Assembly: GCA_001464575.1 (NCBI GenBank)
Contig: LNFE01000224.1
Span: 1 to 32,965 of the forward strand
Source of the DNA: Acidobacteria bacterium Ga0077553
GTDB lineage: Bacteria > Acidobacteriota > Terriglobia > Bryobacterales > Bryobacteraceae
Direction of reading: 5' to 3'
Length of the DNA stretch: 32,965 nt
Positions 24,242 through 31,398 of this stretch are shown piece by piece. Both the position numbers and the translations under genes were made by a program. How positions within the stretch are numbered: position 1 is the first letter of the stretch; each line of letters begins with the position of its first letter. The notes beneath the pieces are model-generated. The model was not told the DNA's origin and did not search any database. It worked only from the letters and a program-made list of their open reading frames with translations.

Positions 24242-25744
24242 TTGCCGCCCCATCGCTGGTTCTTCGTTGTCTTCTTTCTCGTTTCTTTCGGCGTGCGGCT
24301 GTTCTACTCCCATACGCTGTTTTTGAACCCCGACGAGTGCTTGCACGTGAACGCCGGTTCCTCCGCTCAATGGGCGGTGTATCATCATCCGCCGCTCTTG
24401 CTGTGGTGGCTCTGGGCCGCGACACTCGTCTCGAATCAGGAATGGTGGCTGCGCCTGGCGCCCTGCCTCGCCGGGGCGATTACGCCTATCGCGGCGGGCC
24501 TGTGGCTGCGCCGGTGGATGCACCCCGCCGCCGCATGGGGGCTCGCCTCTCTGCTCGCATTCACCCCGAATCTCGTTCTGCTCTCCGTCCAACTGCGCGG
24601 CTACTCGATGGCGCTTCTCGGCATCGCCATGGCTCTCTATGCGTTGGACCGCGCCTACAGCGAAACCAGCCGCCGTTGGCTGCTGATCCATTTTGCCGCC
24701 CTCGCCTTCGCCATCCTCGCCGAGTTCATGACGGCGTGGGTGGCCTTGGCGATGGGTTTGTATGGGCTCCTTCGCTTGCTGCGGGAGCGGGAGGTTCGGA
24801 GTCTCGTCCCGGCCTGGTGCGTCGGGCAATCCGTATGCGTGGGCCTCTACGTGGTCCTTTATCTTTTCATCGTGCGTCCGATCGTCGAGCAGCATACGCC
24901 AGCGGGGTTGGTCGACATCTACCTCCGGGGCGCGTTTCCGCGGCCCGGCGAAAGCTTGCTGCGGTTCACCGCGATCGGGTCCTTTAAACAGGTGGTCTAC
25001 ATCACAGGAAGCATGGCGGGTGGCGCCGTGGCGACGGCTTTCCTGCTCCTCGGCCTCTTCCATTGGTCCATCCGAAGGGACAGCCGCGTGATCCTTATTA
25101 CCGCGCTCGTATTGACCGTCCTGGGGGCGATCGGCGAGTTCTTTCCGTACGGACGCAGCCGCCACACCGTAGCCCTGGGCTTGCTCAGCCTGGCCGCCGT
25201 TGGTGCCGGCCTCGACGTTGTCGCCCGGCGCTGGGCGCCGATCCGCTGGGCCGCGCCGGCTGCGATCCTTGCCTTGGCCTTCCTCACGCCACTGTCCGAC
25301 GTCCACAATCTGCCCCTGGAGGTCTGGAACAAGCAGAACTGGGACCGCTCGATTGCGCATTTCGAGCGGCTGGTTCCGCGTGGTGCAACCGTATTGGCCG
25401 ACGGCGAGGCGTTGCAGATGCTCCAGGCGCGCCTGGCCGCGCGGAACGACCGGGCGCGGCACACCGGCGAGCCGAACACGCTAGGAGTCCTGGGCATCAC
25501 GATGGTATCGCCCACTTGGGATTGGCCCGCGATCCCGGACGAGCGGGTGACCGCGGAAGCTTCCCGCTTGCCCGAAGGAATTTGGCTGCTCGATACGGGA
25601 TTCAACGTCGGTTGGGCCAGGACGCGCTGGCGCGCGCTCGGCGTGGAGGTTCTGGTGGATGAGCCAGGCGTCTTCCTCCTCGGCCGCTTGCGGCCGGCGT
25701 CCCGTTCGAGTAAGCTCATCGACGAAGTGAGGCCCGGCAAATGA
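24242..25744 (+). CDS. GT-C/ArnT-like glycosyltransferase membrane protein
   Basis: 500 residues with about ten predicted helices through residue 360, then a soluble C-terminal part. The first helix (WFFVVFFLVSFGVRLFY) is followed by LNPDECLHVN, the acidic loop expected after helix 1 in GT-C transferases of the PMT/ArnT type, which use lipid-linked sugars. The C-terminal region (about 360-490) reads as a periplasmic domain. Start appears to be TTG 24242, but AGGAGG (24235-24240) is only one base upstream, which is unusually close; no better in-frame start exists. It follows the unknown gene by 45 nt and overlaps the dioxygenase start by ATGA. Substrate unknown. Confidence 0.7.
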   Translation: MPPHRWFFVVFFLVSFGVRLFYSHTLFLNPDECLHVNAGSSAQWAVYHHPPLLLWWLWAATLVSNQEWWLRLAPCLAGAITPIAAGLWLRRWMHPAAAWGLASLLAFTPNLVLLSVQLRGYSMALLGIAMALYALDRAYSETSRRWLLIHFAALAFAILAEFMTAWVALAMGLYGLLRLLREREVRSLVPAWCVGQSVCVGLYVVLYLFIVRPIVEQHTPAGLVDIYLRGAFPRPGESLLRFTAIGSFKQVVYITGSMAGGAVATAFLLLGLFHWSIRRDSRVILITALVLTVLGAIGEFFPYGRSRHTVALGLLSLAAVGAGLDVVARRWAPIRWAAPAAILALAFLTPLSDVHNLPLEVWNKQNWDRSIAHFERLVPRGATVLADGEALQMLQARLAARNDRARHTGEPNTLGVLGITMVSPTWDWPAIPDERVTAEASRLPEGIWLLDTGFNVGWARTRWRALGVEVLVDEPGVFLLGRLRPASRSSKLIDEVRPGK

Positions 25745-26379
25745 AAAAGACAACGCCCACGCGGCGCGAGATTATGGAGCGATGCATCACGGGAGGCCTG
25801 CTGGCAGGTTCGGGCGCTCTCTCGCAAATGCAATTGTTGGCTTACTGGGAAGAAACCGAAAAGCAGGCGATGAAGCCGACGGCGGCCGATGTCCTGGGAC
25901 CGTTCTTCCGCAAGGGCGCTCCCAATCTCCGGACCCTGCGCGGGCCGAAAGATCCCGGGTTTCCTCTGCTCGTATCCGGCCGCGTAGTGAACGTGAAAGG
26001 CCAGTTGGTCGAAGGCGCCACTGTGGATTTCTGGCACGCCGACCATGCCGGACGCTACGATACGCGCGGGTATAAGTTCCGTACGAAAGTGACTCCGGAC
26101 GCCAAGGGCGACTATGCCGTCGAAACCATCTTTCCCGGCCACTATGGCGACCGCCCCGCGCAACACATCCACTATCTGATCGCCGCACCGGGCCATAAGC
26201 CCCTCATCACCCAAGCCTACTTCGCCACCGACCCGTTCTTTGAAGGCGACCCGGTGAAGAACTGGAACAAGCGGGGCTTGGCCGCCAGTCGCGATCTGAT
26301 CATGCCGGTAAAGCTATTCGAAGGCCCCGCCGCCCCGCGCGCCGAGATTCGCTTCGATATTGTCTTGGAGAAGGCGTAA
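25741..26379 (+). CDS. Intradiol ring-cleavage dioxygenase-like protein
   Basis: 212 residues. Family core: DVLGPFFRKGAP, VSGRVVNVKGQLVEGATVDF, WHADHAGRYDTRG, PDAKGDYAVETIFPGHYGDR and AQHIHYLIAAPGH. Non-haem Fe(III) ligands Tyr106, Tyr135, His142 and His144 are all present. An N-terminal RREIMERCITGGLLAGSGAL resembles a twin-arginine export signal, so it may act outside the cytoplasm, unlike catechol or protocatechuate dioxygenases. Its aromatic substrate is unknown and no ring-degradation genes are nearby. ATGA overlap with the glycosyltransferase-like gene; its stop abuts the next ATG. Confidence 0.88.
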   Translation: MKKTTPTRREIMERCITGGLLAGSGALSQMQLLAYWEETEKQAMKPTAADVLGPFFRKGAPNLRTLRGPKDPGFPLLVSGRVVNVKGQLVEGATVDFWHADHAGRYDTRGYKFRTKVTPDAKGDYAVETIFPGHYGDRPAQHIHYLIAAPGHKPLITQAYFATDPFFEGDPVKNWNKRGLAASRDLIMPVKLFEGPAAPRAEIRFDIVLEKA

Positions 26380-27252
26380 ATGGCTGACCGCACTTTGGCG
26401 GCGGCCGCGATTCCCGGCACGCTGGCGTTCGCTCACGATGGGCTGACCCTCTCGGCGCTTTGCCGCGATAACATCATCCGAACCTGGACGGTGGAGACTG
26501 GCAAACTGGCGTCCGAAAAACTCGTCCCGCCGCGCAGCGCGCTGCTCTCCGCCGGCCGCTGGGCCGAACGGGTGGACAAGGCCAACGTGCGGGTTTGGGA
26601 CCTGACAGCAGACCGCCAGATCCAGATCCTAAACGGCGTCGCGATGAACCGGGCCGCGCTGTCCAGTGATGGCAAGTGGCTCGCAGCGGCGGATACGGCC
26701 GGCCGGCGGGTGGAGATCCGGGAGGTTGCCACCGGCAAACAACGGCACGTGCTGGCGGATGGCATCGGCGGCACGGCGGCGCTACGGTTTTCTCCCGACG
26801 GCGGCCTGCTCGTCAGCACCAACTACGATAACGACGTCCGCGTCTGGCGGACCTCCAGCGGCGAACTGGTCAAGAAGATGGAAGACCTGACGGGCGCGAT
26901 GTTCGCGGCCGAGTTCACGCCCGACGGCCAGCGGCTGGTCATGGCGGGGCTCGACGAAACCGTCTACATCTGGGACGCGAAGACCTTCGCGCTGCTCAAG
27001 AAATTGGGTGGGCACGGCGAGACGATCTCGGCTTTGGCCATCTCGCCGGATAGCAAGACCATCGTCACCGGGGGCTTCGATGTCCTGGCCGAGAAGAATC
27101 CGGTGAAGGTCGTCTTCTGGGACCTGGCGAGTGGCAAGATCCTCAAGACGGTGCGGGCCCCGCACCGGGTGGCTTCGCTCGCGTTCTCACCCGATGGAAA
27201 GTGGGTCGCCATGGCGGCGGGCGAAAACGAAATCGGTCTGTGGGCGCGGTAA
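26380..27252 (+). CDS. WD40-repeat beta-propeller protein
   Basis: 290 residues made almost entirely of WD40 blades. Recurring signatures: IIRTWTVETGKL, VRVWDL, RFSPDGGLLVS with DNDVRVWRTSSGEL, EFTPDGQRLVMAG with ETVYIWDAKT, AISPDSKTIVTGG with VVFWDLASGKI, and AFSPDGKWVAMAAGENEIGLW. This suggests about seven blades, enough for one closed propeller. No signal peptide or enzyme domain. It probably serves as an interaction scaffold. ATG follows the TAA of the dioxygenase gene with no gap, so translation is coupled, and its stop is 18 nt from that of the convergent protease gene. Confidence 0.9.
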   Translation: MADRTLAAAAIPGTLAFAHDGLTLSALCRDNIIRTWTVETGKLASEKLVPPRSALLSAGRWAERVDKANVRVWDLTADRQIQILNGVAMNRAALSSDGKWLAAADTAGRRVEIREVATGKQRHVLADGIGGTAALRFSPDGGLLVSTNYDNDVRVWRTSSGELVKKMEDLTGAMFAAEFTPDGQRLVMAGLDETVYIWDAKTFALLKKLGGHGETISALAISPDSKTIVTGGFDVLAEKNPVKVVFWDLASGKILKTVRAPHRVASLAFSPDGKWVAMAAGENEIGLWAR

Positions 27253-27269
27253 GCAGCGCCCACTACAGA

Positions 27270-29354
27270 TCAAAACCAATCCTCACAGCCGATGGGCTGC
27301 CCGGGCGGAGGAGCAAGCGGCTTGGCCATCGCCGGCGGCTTCCCTTCCCGCACGAACCGGTCGATGGTAGCTGCCGCGAGCGGCCCATCGGCCTTCATCT
27401 GCAGTAACCCGTCCATGGCCAGCGCCCGCGCCGAAACCTGGGCGCCTTCGTCCGCAGCGAGAACCATCAAGTGCTGCATCACCACAGTCCGCACGGCCTT
27501 CTGGATCTCGCCTTGCAGCCCTGTCTTCTTCACGGCGGACTTCGCCAGCACGGCTCGCATCACCTCTCCGAAGCCGGGGCTGCCCGCTACCCGCGCCGCC
27601 AACTGCTCCAGGCGGCCGGCGCGCTCCGGATGGAATAACAGTCCCACCGTGTGGCTGGCCGCCGACTCCGCTGCGCCCACCGGATCGAACGTCAATCCGG
27701 CCCGGCCGCGGAACGATTCGCGCGTTGTGCCGTAGCCGAAAGCGTGGGGCGGCAGCAGCGCCAGAATGCGTTCGGGAATTTCGAGTTCCGCTGGGTCGAT
27801 GGTGGCGAGGACGGCCGTAAGGGCGCGCCGCTGTTCGGCGGGCTTCACGGGTTCGGCGATCTTCTGTCCGTCGCCGCGGAGGGCGTAGTTGTAGTCGACG
27901 CCGCCAATGACTTTGGTGGCGGCTTCGGTTTGATAGCGATGCAGCAGATACATCGGCACTAGCGTATCTCCGAGGGCGGACATTGGCTGGCCCATCGGCA
28001 AGTTATCCTCACCAAAGCGCGCGAGTATCTTGCGGCGGACCTGCATCATGCGGTTCAGTTCGTCGACGGCGTTTGCGCCGTTGTCCCAGAGATGGGCCAC
28101 GGGGCTGGCGCCGCCCTCGTCCCGCGCATCCTGGTCGCTCAAAAACCGCAGACGGTCCAGCGTCAGCGATCCGCCCAAATAGCCCCAACCGATTGCCATC
28201 TTGTCCCATTCGCCCAACCCGGTGGCGTAGGCATTGGCCAAAGTCGGCTTGCCGTTGATGTCCAAGTCGATCTGCGGGTGCGGATAGTCCATCACGCTCG
28301 CTTTGCCATTCACACTGGCGGCGAAGTTATGGGCGAGGCCCAGGGTGTGGCCGACTTCGTGGGCGGAGAGCTGGCGGAGGCGGGCGAGGCCCATCTCCCG
28401 CATGGCCGGGTTGGCAGCCTTGCCCCGTTCGTAAGGCGCCAACACCCCTTCGGCAATCAGATAATCCTGGCGCACCCGGAGCGACCCCAGCGTGACGTTG
28501 CCTTTCATGATCTCGCCGGTCCGCGGATCGACGATGGAGGCCCCGTAGCTCCAGCCGCGTGTGGACCGGTGGACCCAGTTGATCATGTTGTAGCGAACGT
28601 CCATGGGGTCCGCACCTTCGGGCAACATCTCCACCGTGTACTGTCCCGCGGGAAATGCCTGCGCCCACCACCGGGCGCCTTCGAGCAGCGCGGATCGCAC
28701 CGGCTCCGGGGTGCCCGGGTCGAGATAGTAGCGGATGGGCAGCCGGTGCCGCACGGCCCAGCGCTTGGTCATCGGCTCGCCGAGGGGCGTCGAATAATCC
28801 ATGTAGGTGACGGCGTTGAAGCTCGACCGCGGGTCGAGCGCCTTCGGGGTGAAGCCGGGGCCCGGCAGCGCGACCAGGCTGTAGTGCTCCCGGACGGTGA
28901 ACGCCTCGGCCGAAGGCGATACGCTGCCGACCAGTCCCCCCTGCGGTTCGCCGGTGAAGGTCAGCATCACCTCCACTTCTGTGTTCCGCGGAAACGATTT
29001 CGTGCGCTCCATCCAGACGGCGCTGCGGGTCGCATCCACGCGGTAAGTTCCCGCCCGCGCGCGCCGCACCGTCGCCGCGGCGTCATGACCGTCCCGGACA
29101 AAGAACGGGGTCGCGTCGACGAGCACCCGTTGTCCCTCCTCGGCGGCCGGGGCAAATCCCCAATGCACGGTGCTGGCGAACGAATCCGCCACAGCCTGTT
29201 GTTCGGCGGCGTCGGCCGAGGAGGAGCGGAACCGCCGGTTGCCTTCGATCAGCAACACTTTTGGCCCGACGCGCTCAAACCGCACGAGCCTCGTTCGAAC
29301 CAAGCCCGGCCGGTAGGGAAGTATAGAGCAAAACCTCTTCGCCCCACCGCGCAA
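27270..29354 (-). CDS. DUF5117/DUF4953-type zinc metalloprotease, main part of a frameshifted gene
   Basis: 694 residues as read, but residues 1-20 are out-of-frame noise; family sequence starts at TRLVRFERVGPKVLLIEGN (29294). Further motifs: DSFASTVHWGF, VLVDATPFFVRD, and the catalytic HEVGHTLGLAHN within LSAHEVGHTLGLAHNFAAS (zinc ligands HExxHxxxxxH), then ASVMDYPHP and ALRGDGQKIAEP. It should be a secreted protease. The N-terminal part with the signal peptide is in another frame (29275-29499); about 30-35 nt that normally encode a block like DIGLDRGQL are missing at the junction near 29292-29297. It follows the PQQ-propeller gene on the minus strand. Confidence 0.85.
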   Translation of the reverse strand: MRGGAKRFCSILPYRPGLVRTRLVRFERVGPKVLLIEGNRRFRSSSADAAEQQAVADSFASTVHWGFAPAAEEGQRVLVDATPFFVRDGHDAAATVRRARAGTYRVDATRSAVWMERTKSFPRNTEVEVMLTFTGEPQGGLVGSVSPSAEAFTVREHYSLVALPGPGFTPKALDPRSSFNAVTYMDYSTPLGEPMTKRWAVRHRLPIRYYLDPGTPEPVRSALLEGARWWAQAFPAGQYTVEMLPEGADPMDVRYNMINWVHRSTRGWSYGASIVDPRTGEIMKGNVTLGSLRVRQDYLIAEGVLAPYERGKAANPAMREMGLARLRQLSAHEVGHTLGLAHNFAASVNGKASVMDYPHPQIDLDINGKPTLANAYATGLGEWDKMAIGWGYLGGSLTLDRLRFLSDQDARDEGGASPVAHLWDNGANAVDELNRMMQVRRKILARFGEDNLPMGQPMSALGDTLVPMYLLHRYQTEAATKVIGGVDYNYALRGDGQKIAEPVKPAEQRRALTAVLATIDPAELEIPERILALLPPHAFGYGTTRESFRGRAGLTFDPVGAAESAASHTVGLLFHPERAGRLEQLAARVAGSPGFGEVMRAVLAKSAVKKTGLQGEIQKAVRTVVMQHLMVLAADEGAQVSARALAMDGLLQMKADGPLAAATIDRFVREGKPPAMAKPLAPPPGQPIGCEDWF

Positions 29355-29499
29355 TTTCGAGATACAGGCTGCCCGTCTTCCCGTCCCAATAGAGCGGGAA
29401 CAGGCCGTCCATTTTCGTCATTCCGGCCGTTTTTTCCGCAATCGATGCCCCGGCGGCCAAGGCAGAAGTAACCAGCAAAAAGGCGAGTAACCGTAACAT
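29275..29499 (-). CDS. N-terminal fragment of the DUF5117-type protease
   Basis: 74 residues: signal peptide MLRLLAFLLVTSALAAGA, then SIAEKTAGMTKMDGLFPLYW (DUF5118-like start of the family), LYLEIARWGEEVLLYTSLPA and GLGSN, where the correct frame ends. Intact relatives continue with a D-I-G-L-D-R-G-Q block before TRLVRFERVGPKV, which resumes here in another frame. ATG 29499 is preceded by AACGGG and lies 24 nt after the propeller gene stop, so the pair would be an operon. Confidence 0.8.
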   Translation of the reverse strand: MLRLLAFLLVTSALAAGASIAEKTAGMTKMDGLFPLYWDGKTGSLYLEIARWGEEVLLYTSLPAGLGSNEARAV

Positions 29500-29523
29500 C
29501 CCGTTAGTATCGCACCGGACGGG

Positions 29524-30846
29524 CTAGTATTCGGCCGCATCGAGCGAAACCCGCACCACCTCCCGGTCGTTTCGCCACACCATGTGCCGGTTTGCAAACG
29601 CCGGGTGCGACCAGACCACCGCTCCTAGCTCCCGCCGCCCGCCGGGGGAGGAGGTGGGCGCGATGACCTTGGCCCGCCCGATCTCGGTATACCCCGCCGG
29701 CGAGAGCCGCGCCATGACCAACTCGCCCCGGTCGTTCAGGATCAAGACGCGCTCGCCATTCGGCACCAACCAAGCGGAAACGTTTCGCGCCCGCTCCACG
29801 GTGGCGGCCTGCGACTCCCACACCCGCTCCCCCGTGTCCCGCCGGAGACACCGCAGTTGCCCGTAGCTGCAGATCCCATAGACATAGTCTCCGATGAGCA
29901 ACGGCTGACTCATCAGGGCGTGTAGCTTGTCGCTGCGGATCTCATTGCCGGAGTTACTGCGCCACGCTAACTCCGGTGACTTGCCGTCCAGGCGCATCAT
30001 GCGCGCCCCGTCGAAGAATCCGGAGACCAGTAGGCTATTGCCGCTCCAGGCTGGGGTAGCGATGGGCGTGTTCATGGTGACGGGGAACGGATGCGACCAC
30101 TGGACGGCCCCGGTGTCGGGATCGAGCGCCTCCAACGCGCCGGCATGCCAGATGACCACCTCCGGCCGCTCGCGCTGGATCAGCACGGGCTGCGAGTAGC
30201 CTGGTTCGGACGTATCGCTGGCCAACGCCCGCCAGACCTCTTTTCCCGTCCGCTTGGCGAAGGCGACCACCTTGGCGTTTGCCATGCCGCCGACTACTGC
30301 AATCAAATTCGAACCCGCCACCAGCGGCGCACTCGACATCCCCCACCCCGGCACGACGGTTCCGTAGTCCCGCACGAAATCGACGCTCCAGAGCTCGCCT
30401 CCGTCACGGACGCGCAGGCATCGCAGGAGGCCCTTGGCGCCCAGGACGTAGACGCGGTCGCCATCCACGGTAGGCGTCGCGCGGGGCCCGTTGTTGTAGT
30501 CGAGGCCGCGATAGTCGGCCTCCCACTCGCGAGTCCAGAGCTGCTTTCCGGTTTTTTCGTCGAGGCAGATCACCCGCTCCGTTACGCGACTGCTCCCCGG
30601 TTGCGGCGAGTGGTCGAGTAGAAACACGCGCCCTCCAGCGATGGCCGGGCCGGAGTAGCCAGCGCCAATCGGGACCCGCCACTTCACCTTCAGGCCCTCG
30701 GCCGGGATGTGCTCCAACACCCCGCGCTCGGTCCAAACGCCTTGCCGGCCAGTGCCACGCCACTCCGGCCAGTCCGCAGCCCAAGCGACCAACAATCCCG
30801 CCAAAAGCCCCAAAACCAGCGCTCTAACGGCCCCGCGCCATGGCAC
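29524..30846 (-). CDS. BamB/PQQ-like beta-propeller protein, secreted
   Basis: 440 residues from GTG 30846; the frame stays open to 31140, but only from here is there a signal peptide (WRGAVRALVLGLLAGLLVAWAA). The mature start DWPEWRGTGRQGVW matches the DWPQWRGP opening of quinoprotein-like propellers. Blades recur as GRVFLLD, VICLDEKTGKQLW, DRVYVLGAKGLLRCL, AKVVAFAKRTGKEVWRA, LEALDPDTGAVQWSHPF and LRCLRRDTGERVWES. No haem domain or catalytic motif, so more likely a structural or binding propeller than a PQQ dehydrogenase. The nearest upstream purine tract is weak, and the start is uncertain. Confidence 0.85.
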   Translation of the reverse strand: MPWRGAVRALVLGLLAGLLVAWAADWPEWRGTGRQGVWTERGVLEHIPAEGLKVKWRVPIGAGYSGPAIAGGRVFLLDHSPQPGSSRVTERVICLDEKTGKQLWTREWEADYRGLDYNNGPRATPTVDGDRVYVLGAKGLLRCLRVRDGGELWSVDFVRDYGTVVPGWGMSSAPLVAGSNLIAVVGGMANAKVVAFAKRTGKEVWRALASDTSEPGYSQPVLIQRERPEVVIWHAGALEALDPDTGAVQWSHPFPVTMNTPIATPAWSGNSLLVSGFFDGARMMRLDGKSPELAWRSNSGNEIRSDKLHALMSQPLLIGDYVYGICSYGQLRCLRRDTGERVWESQAATVERARNVSAWLVPNGERVLILNDRGELVMARLSPAGYTEIGRAKVIAPTSSPGGRRELGAVVWSHPAFANRHMVWRNDREVVRVSLDAAEY

Positions 30847-30871
30847 TCCGGCTGGCGTATCCTGAGTATTA

Positions 30872-31372
30872 GTGTCCTCCCAGCTTGCGGTGCTGCCCTT
30901 GGCGCTACTCTTCATCCTGTTTTCCTGGTTCCTCTGGCTGAACGCGCTCCTGCTCCTCTTGGGAGGCGAGTACCAATACCGGTTGCAAACGCTCGGGGCG
31001 TTCCCCAGGTGGAGCCGGGCCCGCCGTTGGTTGATGCAAGCACTCAGTATCCCGTTTTTTTTCGTGTGGGCAGCACTCGCACTCTTCCTTGCGTACGCCG
31101 GAAGCGCCGCGATCTCGCTTGAGTCCGTGCACGGACTCAAGCGCCATCCTTTGGCGCTGCTGCCGATCCTGTGTGCTTGCGGGTTTATCTGGTGGACGAC
31201 ACCGGCGGAGGAACCCGCCCGCCCGATTATCGGCGAGATACCCCATCACAGCGCTCACATGCAGTTGTTGCGTTACGTGATCTGCCGAACGACGACCCGA
31301 AGGCTCGCCGTCCAGGCTGCAACGGTAGTGTTTGCCCTGCTCCCAGTGCTGGTCCTCCGCCTGCGCTCTTGA
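30872..31372 (+). CDS. Possible small membrane protein, unknown
   Basis: 166 residues from GTG 30872. Hydrophobic stretches at about 4-32 (LAVLPLALLFILFSWFLWLN), 55-80 (SIPFFFVWAALALFLAYAG), 92-108 and 146-163 suggest four helices with basic segments between. No family recognised and no ribosome-binding site; the start is 26 nt from the divergent PQQ-propeller start, and leaderless expression is possible. A perfect 28-bp palindrome lies inside it (31116-31143), odd for coding sequence. Alternatively the whole stretch 30847-31398 is non-coding and the frame is fortuitous. Confidence 0.5.
   Translation: MSSQLAVLPLALLFILFSWFLWLNALLLLLGGEYQYRLQTLGAFPRWSRARRWLMQALSIPFFFVWAALALFLAYAGSAAISLESVHGLKRHPLALLPILCACGFIWWTTPAEEPARPIIGEIPHHSAHMQLLRYVICRTTTRRLAVQAATVVFALLPVLVLRLRS
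31116..31158. repeat. Perfect 28-bp palindrome plus overlapping hairpin
   Basis: Positions 31116-31143 form a perfect palindrome, half-site CGCTTGAGTCCGTG, with no central spacer. Immediately overlapping it, AGCGCCA (31140-31146) and TGGCGCT (31152-31158) form a 7-bp hairpin with a TCCTT loop. They share 31140-31143 and cannot form together. A 28-bp perfect palindrome is far from random expectation. It might be a regulator site, a transcription attenuator or a cruciform-forming element. Confidence 0.8.
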
Positions 31373-31398
31373 TTCGTTCGGAACTACTTTCCTTCCCT

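Noticed and set aside
23705-25462. Long minus-strand frame of 585 codons
   Set aside because: Low-complexity Arg/Gln/Gly-rich product antiparallel to two convincing genes; a GC-bias shadow.
28092-29471. Long plus-strand frame of 459 codons
   Set aside because: Arg/Gly/His-rich product antiparallel to the zinc protease, which carries real motifs.
30847-31140. 98-residue N-terminal extension of the PQQ-propeller protein
   Set aside because: It would place the signal peptide internally; the GTG at 30846 gives a normal exported protein.
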